Positions 26,209 to 38,082 of a DNA stretch of 64,000 bases are shown piece after piece (the first letter of the stretch is position 1; every line of letters starts with the position of its first letter). The DNA comes from Algoriphagus aestuarii. Its GTDB lineage: Bacteria > Bacteroidota > Bacteroidia > Cytophagales > Cyclobacteriaceae. Position numbers and translations under genes: made by a program. Under the pieces are notes generated by a model, which was not told the origin of the DNA, did not search any database, and saw only the letters and a list, made by a program, of their open reading frames with translations. Location: assembly GCA_017051695.1 (NCBI GenBank), contig JAFIDK010000003.1:453873-517872 (forward strand), written 5' to 3'.

Positions 26209-27900
26209 CTACCAGCTTCCGCCTCCTCCGCCACCGAATCCTCCTCCGGATGAACCTCCGCCACCTGAACTTCCAGAACTGGATGGTGCACTGATCATGG
26301 TGGATCTTGCCGAGTTGATTGAACTCGAAAACGATTGGGAAAAATGGTTCATATTTAACATTCTACCTGTATTGGAAGAATACCAGGTAGGAGGAGGGAT
26401 ATTTAGAGCATCAAATTTTTTAGACCATTTTTCGAATAGACCGAATGCCAAAGCATAGCTCATTGTACTTTCAAAATAGGTAGGGTCTTCTTTCAACAAC
26501 ATTTTCAGCTTGTTCTCCTCGGCAATTTTTATAAACGATTTGAAGCCTTTCAGTTCAGTTAATGCCTGATTTCCCTCTGGATTTTTTTTGATCAAATATT
26601 GGCTCATGATCAACAGGAAAATAAGAGTGACGATGGTGACAACCAGCGCTAAAATGCCCCAAAAAAACAGCGTAATTGGAGCTAGAATAAATAGGGTAAG
26701 AATCAGACCCCCAATGGTGTAATTTCTTATCCGGCGGGATTTATTGACATAGAATATCTGTGCAGCATCCTTTAAGGAGCTTTTTGATTCATTCATGGTC
26801 GTGTAGAATTTCTCCTTTAAGCTGCTGATTAAAACCTCCTGACTATCGCCATATTTTGAAAATAGGCCTTCAAAAATTTTCTTTTGGTAAGCTGGAGTTT
26901 CGGAAGGGAGTGATTTTAATTTGGTCAGCTTCGTGTCATCTTTTGCAAACCATCCCTTTTTATCTATTTCTTCTATCGTCAGGTAACCATTCGATGCCCA
27001 AAATGGAATCAGAGAAATCAAATCGGAAGTGTCTCCTGAGTCATCAATCAGGAATCCTGCCATTGCCGGATCCATTCCTTTTGGAGGATAATAACTTGTG
27101 GTGGTAGTGACATGATCATCTTTGCCGTGCAGAAGCCAAATTCGATAAAAAGAAAATACGATTGCTGCCAAAAGTAACGTCCACCCATTCTCTGTCCAGA
27201 ATGGCCATAATGGTTTGATTTCCCGAATAGTTTCAGGTGGCATTTTTATCAAAACTGTGACTGCCTCGCCACCTGAGGAAGTAATTCCTGGATTGCTTTT
27301 TCCTGAAAACACCTGACCTTCCAACTTCGACTCAAAATCCACGCTGGGAGTAGAGTTCCCGACCAAACCTGAATAGATAAATGCGCTATTGGAAGTAAGG
27401 TTGACTCCTTCAGGTAAGTGGATTTTAAAGTCAATTTGCTTAAAATCAGCAATCCAGTTATTGGGTTTAATGTTCCAATAAAATTGAACCTGGGATTCTC
27501 CGTGTAAAAATGCATTATAAACCCGATATCGGATTTCATAATCCTGATCACCGACCAGCGTGATACCTGCATCACCTATTTTGATCTGAGCATTGCAGCT
27601 GATTCTCTGTTGGAATTTTGAGGTTTTTTCAAATTTATAACCAGGAACTTCAATGTTTCCTATTTGTATTTCCCGGTTTTCGATTGTGCCGTCTTGATTC
27701 TCCAGGTCATAACAAACTTTTATGTCCCGGTAGATTCCGTGTTTAGGTACTTCAAAATTCAGTTGGTACTTTTCTACCACATCAAAATACCCATCCTTAT
27801 TGATGAAGACTTCTACGGAATAGTTTTTAACCGTAAAATCCTGAGCAAAAAGATCTATACAGCCAATTAGAATAACTAAAAGAAAAAATACTTTTTTCAT
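26209..27900 (-). CDS. DUF2207 membrane protein with glycine-rich tail
   Basis: 563 residues. Sec signal 1-19, then an extracellular beta domain (FTVKNYSVEVFINKDG..., about 20-220), a transmembrane helix at about 232-250, a cytoplasmic-type winged segment, and two more close helices at about 395-440. The C-terminus is a low-complexity Ser/Gly tail (GGGG repeats, last residues SGGGFGGGGGGSW), which is characteristic of YciQ/DUF2207 proteins. Function unknown; it is normally paired with LemA, exactly as here (LemA gene 51 bases upstream, same strand), and may work in envelope homeostasis. Confidence 0.88.
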   Translation of the reverse strand: MKKVFFLLVILIGCIDLFAQDFTVKNYSVEVFINKDGYFDVVEKYQLNFEVPKHGIYRDIKVCYDLENQDGTIENREIQIGNIEVPGYKFEKTSKFQQRISCNAQIKIGDAGITLVGDQDYEIRYRVYNAFLHGESQVQFYWNIKPNNWIADFKQIDFKIHLPEGVNLTSNSAFIYSGLVGNSTPSVDFESKLEGQVFSGKSNPGITSSGGEAVTVLIKMPPETIREIKPLWPFWTENGWTLLLAAIVFSFYRIWLLHGKDDHVTTTTSYYPPKGMDPAMAGFLIDDSGDTSDLISLIPFWASNGYLTIEEIDKKGWFAKDDTKLTKLKSLPSETPAYQKKIFEGLFSKYGDSQEVLISSLKEKFYTTMNESKSSLKDAAQIFYVNKSRRIRNYTIGGLILTLFILAPITLFFWGILALVVTIVTLIFLLIMSQYLIKKNPEGNQALTELKGFKSFIKIAEENKLKMLLKEDPTYFESTMSYALAFGLFEKWSKKFDALNIPPPTWYSSNTGRMLNMNHFSQSFSSSINSARSTMISAPSSSGSSGGGGSSGGGFGGGGGGSW

Positions 27901-27951
27901 TGGTTTAGCGGTGATTTTGCGGCACCCTGATTGATAAATTGATCTAGGAGA

Positions 27952-28512
27952 TTAAGAAAAATCTACTTTCACATTCTCCCTGCTTTCAGGCTCTGCCTCG
28001 AAATAATCAAAATGCTGGTAACTGAACATCCCTGCAAAAAGCACTCCCGGGAAGCTCTCACCATAAGTGTTATTCTCTCGGACAGTACCATTGTAATACC
28101 TTCGGGCTTTTTCCAGATTTTCTTCTATTTCATTGAGTTTATCCTGTAGTTGAAGAAAATTTGTATTGGCTTTAAGGTCAGGGTAGGCTTCGCTCAAAGC
28201 AAAAATGCTCCGAAGGGTTTTTTGAAGGGTATTTTCAGCCTGAATTTGCTGGTTAATATCGCCACTTGGGACAGCCATTGCTGCATTTCTTGCCAAAATC
28301 ACTTTTTCCAAAGTTTCTTTTTCATGTGCCGCATATCCTTTTACAGTCTCTACTAGGTTTGGAATTAAATCATATCGCCTTTTTAACGCGACATCAATAT
28401 TACTCCAGGCGTCTTTGACCAGATTTTTATTCCGGACAAAACGATTGAAAATTGCGACAATCATAAAACCCAACGCAACTACTACTGCAAGAATGATTAT
28501 AAATGAAGACAT
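27952..28512 (-). CDS. lemA: LemA-family protein
   Basis: 186 residues. One N-terminal membrane helix (about 3-22), then the four-helix-bundle cytosolic/periplasmic domain with the conserved LVKDAWSNIDVALKRRYDLIPNLVETVKGYA (shortened here) and ARRYYNGTVRENN signature. First gene of a two-gene operon with the DUF2207 protein; the pair is widespread in Bacteroidota. Exact role unknown. Confidence 0.93.
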   Translation of the reverse strand: MSSFIIILAVVVALGFMIVAIFNRFVRNKNLVKDAWSNIDVALKRRYDLIPNLVETVKGYAAHEKETLEKVILARNAAMAVPSGDINQQIQAENTLQKTLRSIFALSEAYPDLKANTNFLQLQDKLNEIEENLEKARRYYNGTVRENNTYGESFPGVLFAGMFSYQHFDYFEAEPESRENVKVDFS

Positions 28513-31137
<2,625 letters not shown>

Positions 31138-31161
31138 TCCAGTAATCATTCTATTAACTTT

Positions 31162-31193
31162 AAAAGGTGGTCTTGAAGAAGATCACCTTTTTT
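31162..31193 (+). terminator. Rho-independent terminator after katG
   Basis: AAAAGGTGGTCTT (31162-31174), loop GAAG, AAGATCACCTTTT (31179-31191) with one G-U pair and a TTTTTT run. Nearly symmetrical, so it can also stop the convergent deacetylase transcript. Confidence 0.85.
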
Positions 31194-32001
31194 AATTACT
31201 TAGTTTTTTGCTTAAATCAGGAACAATTTCTTTCCTTGCCTTTTCGAAATCCACATATTCTTCCAGGTCTCTGAAGGAGATAACCCGAAAATCATTTTCT
31301 TTCAAAAAATCCAAATATCCTTCAAACATGTCAGGTGGAGTATTCACCCAAGGGTGCTCGATATCAGGTACGCCATGAATGGTCAGGATCACGATTTTTC
31401 CATTTTTTGCCTGCTTCAGAGCATCAAAAATTTCCTTTTGATTGGTCTCATCGGTCGCCCAGCTAGGTATTAGATAAGGATGGTCAATTTTAGGATCATA
31501 AACCCGACTTCCTCCTGCTCTTGCTGAATGGTAGTTTTTATCTTCTAGATAACTTAGACTTTTTGAATTCAATCCATATCCGGGATAAGCAAAATTAAAG
31601 GGTTTTGGTATGCCCAAAGATTCACATTTATCCTCGATGTAGCTGAGTTGTGAATTGAATTCTTCTTTTGACAAGTTGCGGACATTGGCATGCGAATGGG
31701 TATGATTCGCTATTTCAAACCCCATTCGATCCAAATGCTGGATCTGCCTCCAATTCATATACAAAGTGCTGTCTTTGGCATTTGGAGGAAATTCGCAAAC
31801 AAAAAAAGTGGCGCTAAAATCATACTTTTTCAATAGCGGACCGACCACAGAGTAGTGACTAGCTGGCGCATCGTCAAATGTCAAAACGACCAGTTTGTCA
31901 GGTATAGGCTTTTTAATAATCTGCGAATTAGCCGGTAATACTATTAGAAGACAGAAGATCCCCAGGTAAATTCTCAAAAGGGGAAGTTTGGCCAGTTGCA
32001 T
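31192..32001 (-). CDS. Secreted polysaccharide deacetylase (NodB/CE4-like)
   Basis: 269 residues. Sec signal about 1-26 (PANSQ). NodB motif 1 is LTFDDAP (metal and catalytic Asp), motif 2 HTHSHANV (metal-binding His pair), motif 3 RAGGSR. Removes N- or O-acetyl groups from chitin-, peptidoglycan- or xylan-like glycans. 15 bases behind the GntP permease gene, and near a divergent GH20 hexosaminidase gene, which suggests amino-sugar polymer use. Confidence 0.88.
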   Translation of the reverse strand: MQLAKLPLLRIYLGIFCLLIVLPANSQIIKKPIPDKLVVLTFDDAPASHYSVVGPLLKKYDFSATFFVCEFPPNAKDSTLYMNWRQIQHLDRMGFEIANHTHSHANVRNLSKEEFNSQLSYIEDKCESLGIPKPFNFAYPGYGLNSKSLSYLEDKNYHSARAGGSRVYDPKIDHPYLIPSWATDETNQKEIFDALKQAKNGKIVILTIHGVPDIEHPWVNTPPDMFEGYLDFLKENDFRVISFRDLEEYVDFEKARKEIVPDLSKKLSN

Positions 32002-32016
32002 AGTTTCAATACGCCT

Positions 32017-33348
32017 TTAACCCACAAATAAGGAAATTAGATAGATCACAGAAATCGCAGTGATCGACATGATAAATGTCCCAAAACTATGGGATTTATT
32101 TCCCTGCTTGATGGATAATCCGGAAAGCTGCGTTACGGCCCAGAAGAAACTGTCATTTGCATGAGAAATGGCCATTGCTCCAGCACCAGTGGCAAGAACT
32201 GCAAAAACCCTCATAGTTTCTGAATCCAAACCCAGACTTCCCAATAAAGGAGCGATGATCGAAGCGGTTGTAATCATGGCGACTGTGGATGAACCTTGAG
32301 CTGTTTTAAGTGAAAAAGCGATCAAGAAAGGAAGAAATATTCCCCAACTGGCTCCACTCAAACTGGTACTAACCAAATCTCCAATTCCTGAATTTTGAAG
32401 CATTTTTCCAAATACTCCGCCTGCACCTGTGATCAAAATGACTGGCGCTGCTATCAATATTGCTTCGCCAATCCAGCCTGTGGAACTCAATAATTTTTTG
32501 TCGTATTTCGAAGGCAAAGCAAAGGATAAAAACGCCCCAAGCAATAATGCGATCACAGGACTTCCTAAAAATAGGATCAGCTGCGTAAAGGCATTGTCTC
32601 CAAAAGGTTGGGTAGGGTATTTCGCAATAGATGCAAGGACAATCAGGATCAAAGGGAGGATGATTGGCAGAAATGATTTAAATGGACTCGGAGCTATCTT
32701 TTCTTCTTTTTCTGGATTGGTGGTAGCAAATTTTGGTTCCAAAGGAATTTTTGATACCACTTTTTTGACAAAGATATAGCTAGGAATCAAGGTTGTGAGG
32801 CTGACGATAAAACCCCAGAAAATCACCATTCCGAGATCCGCTTCATAAATCCCAGCAGTAGCAATCGGCCCTGGAGTTGGTGGGACGAGAGAGTGGGAAG
32901 CTGTGGCACCTAATGCCAAAGCAATCGTTGTAGCTGCGTAGGGAACTTTTCCTTTTAGCGATAGCGATTTACTGATTGGATTCATCATGATAAATGTACT
33001 GTCGCCAAATACCGGGATAGAAAGGATGTAGCCACTGAACATCATCGCTGAAGTCACTCTTTTTTCACCGATCCAGGAGAGGATCTTTTGGGCAATAACC
33101 AATGCTCCACCGGTCTTTTCCAAAAACGTCCCAATCATCACTCCTAGTAAAATCAAGAGTCCAATGCTGCCCAAAACTCCTCCAAAACCATCGGATATGG
33201 ATTGGAGTATGAGGTCGGTGGACATGCCTGAAAGCAAACCGTAAAATATGGCTCCGACAAAAAGTGCAAGAAAAGGATGGATGTCAAACTTGACGATGGC
33301 AATCATAATAAAAGCCAGCGCCACCAGAATAATCAGGAGGGTAATCAT
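32017..33348 (-). CDS. GntP-family gluconate:H+ symporter
   Basis: 443 residues with 12 or more membrane segments; family of gluconate, idonate, D-serine and glycerate importers. Typical landmarks: ATASHSLVPPTPGPIATAGIY (about 153-173, TPGP signature of the substrate path) and AQGSSTVAMITTASI (about 350-364), plus SHANDSFFW near 400. Organic acid:H+ import. Leader CCAACCCAAAATAAA at 33361-33375 (read on the - strand) precedes the start. Operon with the downstream polysaccharide deacetylase. Confidence 0.92.
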   Translation of the reverse strand: MITLLIILVALAFIMIAIVKFDIHPFLALFVGAIFYGLLSGMSTDLILQSISDGFGGVLGSIGLLILLGVMIGTFLEKTGGALVIAQKILSWIGEKRVTSAMMFSGYILSIPVFGDSTFIMMNPISKSLSLKGKVPYAATTIALALGATASHSLVPPTPGPIATAGIYEADLGMVIFWGFIVSLTTLIPSYIFVKKVVSKIPLEPKFATTNPEKEEKIAPSPFKSFLPIILPLILIVLASIAKYPTQPFGDNAFTQLILFLGSPVIALLLGAFLSFALPSKYDKKLLSSTGWIGEAILIAAPVILITGAGGVFGKMLQNSGIGDLVSTSLSGASWGIFLPFLIAFSLKTAQGSSTVAMITTASIIAPLLGSLGLDSETMRVFAVLATGAGAMAISHANDSFFWAVTQLSGLSIKQGNKSHSFGTFIMSITAISVIYLISLFVG

Positions 33349-33488
33349 GAATTTACTTCGTTTATTTTGGGTTGGAGGTTAATATCACCTTAGGTTCAAC
33401 CTAAAAATTAAAGAAAAATGCTCAATAAAAAAGGCTTACCACATATTAAGTTCTGTATCTCTTTGATTTGGCTGATAATATGTGTCTG

Positions 33489-33511
33489 AAAGCTGATTTT
33501 TTCAGCTTTTT
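33489..33511 (+). terminator. Leader hairpin with T run upstream of GH20 gene
   Basis: AAAGCTGA (33489-33496), five-T loop, TCAGCTTT (33502-33509), then TTCG. It lies ~85 bases before the GH20 start inside the divergent promoter region, where no gene ends on the + strand. It may be an attenuator in the GH20 leader or simply insulate the two divergent units. Confidence 0.4.
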
Positions 33512-33593
33512 CGTCTGCTCAAAAGCGCCTTGGGTAAAATTTTTACCTATTTTCACTTGAGAATTTTAAATGATTACCATCAAACCCAAAACT

Positions 33594-35633
33594 ATGATCA
33601 AGAGAATATCTTTTCTCCTTTCTACATTATTTTTAATCACTTTTTTTGGATGCCAGCCTCAATTAAAAACTGAAGCAGAGTTTAGATTACTTCCGCTTCC
33701 TTCAGAATTTTCATTAAACGGAAGTTCTGGGATTGATCCAAGTTCAGTCAGGCCAACTTTGGATCTTGCCAAAGCTGAATTTACATCTGGAGGAAGGCTA
33801 GAAAGCTTTCAAGCTTCTGATATTCTATTTGAGCTGAATCCAGGATTGAAAATTAAACACGAAGGATATCTTCTTTCTATCAATTCCGGTGAAATTAAAA
33901 TAGAATCCAATTCAGAATCTGGACTTTGGTATGGTTTGATGACATTGGATCAACTGGTACAAGATGCCGAGGATCAGCATGCGTATTTACCTCAGGTGGA
34001 AATCAAAGATGAGCCGGCGTTGGCTTATCGCGCTGTTCACTTGGATGTAAAACATCATTTGGAAACCAAGGATTACTATTATGAGCTCATGGATCGCCTT
34101 GCGGCATTAAAAATCAATGGGATCATTATTGAAATTGAAGATAAGCTAAGCTTTGAGTTGCAGCCAACCGTGGGTTCTTCTGATGCATATTCCATTGAAG
34201 ATTGGAAAGCGATTTCTGATTACGCCATGGCCAGAAATATCCGCATTTCACCTTTGGTGCAGGGATTAGGACATGCCTCTTTTATTTTAAAGCATCCGGA
34301 ATATGAGGAATTGAGAGATGATCCACAGAGTGATTGGGCGTTTAATCCTCTGAATGAGAAAACCTACGAAGTTCAATTCGATTTATACACAGATGCATTA
34401 AAGGCATTTACACATGCAAATTACCTCCATGTGGGAGGGGATGAGGTACATACCACAGGGAGGAATAGTGGCAAATCTCCATTGGAACTTCAGCTCATTT
34501 GGCTAAACCGTGTAAGCAATTATGCAGAGGAAAAAGGCCTGACTCCGATTTTCTGGGATGATATGCCACTTCAAAATGCAGGGGTTTATAGGTCTATTTA
34601 TGACCCGAAATTGAGTGAAGCTCAGATAGACAGCATTTGGGCTAGGAATGAAGTGAAACTCAACGAATATGTGGATCTATTTCCTAAAAACTGCATCTAC
34701 ATGCGATGGAATTATAGCATGCCGGAATCACCTGGGAATAAAAAAGCCATGAAATGGTTTACAGAAAATGGATTTCAGGTGATGGGAGCCACGGCAGGTC
34801 AGACCCGTTGGAATCTAATGCCACTAGAGAACAGCAATACTGCCAACATCCGGGATTTTGCTTTGATATCCATCGAAAATCAAGCAGATGGGCTTTTATT
34901 AACGCTTTGGGATGATGATTCTCCACTGTTTGAATTGTATCAAAGAGGCATCTCCACATTCGCTGAATATACCTGGTCAGGGGAAAAAAGACCAGACGAT
35001 GAGATTCACACTGCATACCGTCAGCGATTATTTGGGCAGGAGTTGGCATTGGATGAATTCGCATTTGTGGAGAAGTTGGAAGATCCAGTGGCATTCTGGA
35101 AAAATGCACTTTTGGATGGGAAAGATAGAAATAGACTCAAAAATTTGGAGGATCCTGAACATCAGGCTTTGATTGATTTACCAAACTTGGATTCTGCTGG
35201 GGCCTGGACTAAAAAATACCAAGAGAGAGTGAGCAAAGCTGAAGAAAATCTGGAAGTGGTAAATGAAGTGTTGGCAACTATTGAAGCCTCTAAGAAGCTA
35301 GCAAAGCGAAATGTTTACAACTTGGAAGCTTATGAGCAGGTAGCCAAAGCGGTGCAGTTCAGTAATGAAGTACTTATTACTTTGGCGAAACTGGATCATC
35401 CAAGTGGCGAAGAGCGAAATATTGCCAAAGCTGAACTGGCCGGAATGGCAGCAAAATGGAATGCAATAGAGGGTGATTTAGAGAAAGTTTATGGCAAAAC
35501 AAGAATGCTGAATAAGCCAGATGATTATGTTTTAGATCAAGACCATCACGTGCATTTAGCAAATCAGGCCAAGAAGTTTAGCGACTGGCAGTTTTTTGTC
35601 GAGCATCTATTTATTGAAAAGTTAAAAGAATAG
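33594..35633 (+). CDS. GH20-family beta-N-acetylhexosaminidase-like lipoprotein
   Basis: 679 residues from the ATG at 33594; an ATG at 33570 would add eight residues, but the leader AAACCCAAAACT directly precedes 33594 and gives a clean lipoprotein signal (ITFFGC, Cys20). An N-terminal GH20b-type domain covers about 35-150, then the GH20 catalytic barrel: catalytic Asp-Glu pair is D283-E284 in HVGGDEVHTTG; FWDDM and TLWDDDSP are further barrel strands. A helical C-terminal region (about 520-679) is unusual in length. Releases terminal GlcNAc/GalNAc (or 6-sulfated variants) outside the cytoplasm. Likely partner of the divergent deacetylase/GntP genes. Confidence 0.87.
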   Translation: MIKRISFLLSTLFLITFFGCQPQLKTEAEFRLLPLPSEFSLNGSSGIDPSSVRPTLDLAKAEFTSGGRLESFQASDILFELNPGLKIKHEGYLLSINSGEIKIESNSESGLWYGLMTLDQLVQDAEDQHAYLPQVEIKDEPALAYRAVHLDVKHHLETKDYYYELMDRLAALKINGIIIEIEDKLSFELQPTVGSSDAYSIEDWKAISDYAMARNIRISPLVQGLGHASFILKHPEYEELRDDPQSDWAFNPLNEKTYEVQFDLYTDALKAFTHANYLHVGGDEVHTTGRNSGKSPLELQLIWLNRVSNYAEEKGLTPIFWDDMPLQNAGVYRSIYDPKLSEAQIDSIWARNEVKLNEYVDLFPKNCIYMRWNYSMPESPGNKKAMKWFTENGFQVMGATAGQTRWNLMPLENSNTANIRDFALISIENQADGLLLTLWDDDSPLFELYQRGISTFAEYTWSGEKRPDDEIHTAYRQRLFGQELALDEFAFVEKLEDPVAFWKNALLDGKDRNRLKNLEDPEHQALIDLPNLDSAGAWTKKYQERVSKAEENLEVVNEVLATIEASKKLAKRNVYNLEAYEQVAKAVQFSNEVLITLAKLDHPSGEERNIAKAELAGMAAKWNAIEGDLEKVYGKTRMLNKPDDYVLDQDHHVHLANQAKKFSDWQFFVEHLFIEKLKE

Positions 35634-35697
35634 GTTTGGGTGGGTTTTTATTGGGAGGTATCTTCGTTGGTTGTTAAATGAGTGATTTGAATTAAAA

Positions 35698-36573
35698 ATG
35701 GCTTCAGGAATATTTGCATTATTAGATGACATCGCCACCTTAATGGATGATGTGGCAGTGATGAGTAAAGTTGCTGCTAAAAAGACCGCAGGGATATTAG
35801 GGGATGATTTGGCAGTGAATGCCGAAAAAGCTTCCGGTTTTGTTTCAGATAGGGAGCTTCCTGTTCTTTGGGCAATTACCAAAGGTTCTATAATCAATAA
35901 ACTGATTATTTTGCCTTTTGCTTTTCTGCTGAGTGCTTTTGTACCGGTTGCAGTAACCATTATTTTGCTGATTGGAGGTGTTTATCTGGCTTTTGAAGGA
36001 GCTGAGAAAATCTACGAATACCTTGTGCCCCACAAACATGAAAATAAGGTTGAGCTGGCCGAGAATCTCACTGAAGAGGAAATTTTAAAAAGAGAAAAGG
36101 AAAAAATCAGATCTGCGATAGTTACTGACTTTATACTTTCTGTTGAAATAATAATTATAGCGCTGGGAACTGTTGTTGATGCTCCGATTACCACACAGAT
36201 TTTTGTAGTGAGCATTATTGCGCTATTGGCTACTGTTGGTGTTTATGGGATAGTAGCTTTGATCGTTAGGATGGATGAATTTGGCTATAAACTTATTGCG
36301 ATCAATGAAGAAGACGACAGCTTTTCGGATAAAGTAGGGAGAGTTCTTGTCAATGCCTTGCCGAAAATCATCAAAGGAATGGGAGTGATTGGGACGGTTG
36401 CGTTAATCTTGGTTTCAGGAGGGATTTTTGCGCACAACATTGACTTTTTCCATCACATGTTGGAATCCTGGCCATCACTTCTCAAAGAATTCCTTTTGGG
36501 ATTGGTAATTGGCTTTCTGGCATTTGGGATTTTCGAACTTTTCCATAAACTCTTCAAAAAGAAAACCCATTAA
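35698..36573 (+). CDS. DUF808 (YedI-like) inner-membrane protein
   Basis: 291 residues. Starts with the family signature LLDDIATLMDDVAVMSKVAAKKTAGILGDD (abridged) at about 7-40, followed by about six membrane helices and a C-terminal basic tail (FHKLFKKKTH). Function unknown; it is found in many bacteria as a single gene. Closed by a strong bidirectional terminator. Confidence 0.9.
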   Translation: MASGIFALLDDIATLMDDVAVMSKVAAKKTAGILGDDLAVNAEKASGFVSDRELPVLWAITKGSIINKLIILPFAFLLSAFVPVAVTIILLIGGVYLAFEGAEKIYEYLVPHKHENKVELAENLTEEEILKREKEKIRSAIVTDFILSVEIIIIALGTVVDAPITTQIFVVSIIALLATVGVYGIVALIVRMDEFGYKLIAINEEDDSFSDKVGRVLVNALPKIIKGMGVIGTVALILVSGGIFAHNIDFFHHMLESWPSLLKEFLLGLVIGFLAFGIFELFHKLFKKKTH

Positions 36574-36602
36574 AAAAAGGCTCCATTAAGAGCCTTTTTT
36601 GG
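36572..36602. terminator. Bidirectional terminator between DUF808 and thioesterase
   Basis: AAAAAAAGGCTC (36572-36583), loop CATTAA, GAGCCTTTTTT (36590-36600). A and T tracts on either side make it usable on both strands; the two flanking genes are convergent. Confidence 0.88.
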
Positions 36603-36609
36603 TTAATTA

Positions 36610-37086
36610 TTATTCGTTGAAAAAGGGTTTCATTTCGTTGTGGATATTTTCTCTCAAAGTCTTAAGCCGCGTTGCGTATTCTTCCAGTTTCTTTTCCTGG
36701 TCAGATTGAGGGATCCAAGGTTTTACTTTTTTTGGATTTCCATGCTCGTCTACTGCTACAAAAATGATGATACAATGTGTTTTTTTCTCGAACTCACGCT
36801 CGGAAAAATCCCTTGAATACACCTCTACCATAATGTGAATACTGGAGTTTCCGGTATAAATAACTGCAGCTTCTATTTTTATGACTTCACCGATATTGAT
36901 GGGTTTGTAAAACCTGATGCCACCGACATACACAGTGACACAATAACTTTCTGCCCAAGTTCTGGCACAAGTATAAGCAGCCTGATCAATCCACTTCATT
37001 ACCACGCCTCCATGTACTTTTCCGCCGAAATTGACATCGGATGGCTCACTGATAAACTGAAAAGAGGTTTTATGAAGATTTTCCAT
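36610..37086 (-). CDS. Hotdog-fold acyl-CoA thioesterase
   Basis: 158 residues. The hotdog-fold motif NFGGKVHGGVVMKWIDQAAY (about 19-38) contains the catalytic Asp/Asn neighbourhood, and FYKPINIGEVIKIEAAV is the next conserved strand pair, as in YciA/BACH-like thioesterases. Hydrolyses acyl-CoA, probably medium or long chain. Its ATG overlaps the stop of the upstream membrane-protein gene by one base (TAATG), suggesting translational coupling. Confidence 0.9.
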   Translation of the reverse strand: MENLHKTSFQFISEPSDVNFGGKVHGGVVMKWIDQAAYTCARTWAESYCVTVYVGGIRFYKPINIGEVIKIEAAVIYTGNSSIHIMVEVYSRDFSEREFEKKTHCIIIFVAVDEHGNPKKVKPWIPQSDQEKKLEEYATRLKTLRENIHNEMKPFFNE

Positions 37087-37472
37087 TAGGATTTTGGTAA
37101 AGGGTGTGTCAATACAATTAATGAAAAAATCACTGCAAATCCAGCATAGAGTCCAGCTAATATCACTAACGGCACTTCGTCAAAATGATTGGGGATGTAT
37201 TTTAACAATGCCAAAGCACCGATGATAAAATGGGTGAGATTCCCGATTGCAATAGGTCGATTATAGATTCCTCCAATAGTACTTCCTTTCACCATCCAAT
37301 TAACCATGGCAAAGCCAAAATAAAGAGCGCCTGTGAGTTGGAGAAAAATACTAGACTCGATGGGAAAGCCGAAATAATTTGCTAATTCTTGAGGGAAAAA
37401 AGAGAGTGAAACGCCTAAAATAGCCAGAAAAAGTGCGGATAATGTGAAAATAATTTGAGTGTTAAGCTTCAT
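37086..37472 (-). CDS. Small four-helix membrane protein
   Basis: 128 residues, four predicted membrane helices (about 8-27, 42-60, 78-96, 104-123) and little else; reminiscent of the DUF4345-type integral membrane proteins. Function not recognised. Coupled with the thioesterase downstream (1-base overlap) and overlaps the end of the upstream DUF1211 gene by 11 bases, so the three genes form one tight operon. Confidence 0.75.
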   Translation of the reverse strand: MKLNTQIIFTLSALFLAILGVSLSFFPQELANYFGFPIESSIFLQLTGALYFGFAMVNWMVKGSTIGGIYNRPIAIGNLTHFIIGALALLKYIPNHFDEVPLVILAGLYAGFAVIFSLIVLTHPLPKS

Positions 37473-38079
37473 GAATATTGGGAGTTTTCTCTTTTTGATT
37501 TTCTGTTTCTTTCAGTGTTTTTTCTATTCTTTTATCAGGGATTAGCCACATCAGCGCTACCAGAATATAAAAGATAGCAGCGATCCAACTGTTGATCCAG
37601 CTTGAGGCAATTCCTAAAATATAAAGAACTGGGGAAAGCTTTCCTTTGATATCCTTACCGATAGCCTTTGCCAAAACTCCATCTTTGCCATGCTCCTGAA
37701 TGATATTCCGCTGTAAAATAAAATAGGCAATAGCTGACATCAGGAGTATGAAACCATAAAGCGCCAAAGTGGTGCTTGCAAAATTGTTTTCTCCCATCCA
37801 ACCTGTCACAAAGGGAACCAAAGAAAGCCAGAATAACAGGTGTAAATTTGCCCAAAGGATAGGTCCTGATACCTTCTTGACGGTATGCATCATGTGATGA
37901 TGGTTATTCCAGTAAATTCCTAAATAGATAAAGCTCAGAATGTAACTAAGCACTACCGGAATCAAAGGCTTCAAATCAGCCAATTCGTGTCCATGGGGCA
38001 CTTTGATCTCCAAGACCATAATCGTGATGACAATGGCCAATACCCCATCACTAAATGCTTCTAATCGTCCTTTTTGCAT
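37462..38079 (-). CDS. TMEM175/DUF1211-family potassium-channel-like protein
   Basis: 205 residues, about six membrane segments. The signature FSDGVLAIVITIMVLEIKVP (9-28) is the pore-lining first helix of bacterial TMEM175-type K+ channels. A second conserved stretch, NHHHMMHTVKK at about 60-70, follows. First gene of the operon with a small membrane protein and a thioesterase. Confidence 0.9.
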   Translation of the reverse strand: MQKGRLEAFSDGVLAIVITIMVLEIKVPHGHELADLKPLIPVVLSYILSFIYLGIYWNNHHHMMHTVKKVSGPILWANLHLLFWLSLVPFVTGWMGENNFASTTLALYGFILLMSAIAYFILQRNIIQEHGKDGVLAKAIGKDIKGKLSPVLYILGIASSWINSWIAAIFYILVALMWLIPDKRIEKTLKETENQKEKTPNIHEA

Positions 38080-38082
38080 TTG

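Noticed and set aside
26209-26290. Gly/Ser codon repeats at the 3' end of the DUF2207 gene as a tandem repeat or assembly artefact
   Set aside because: Glycine-rich tails ending in GGSW are normal for this family.
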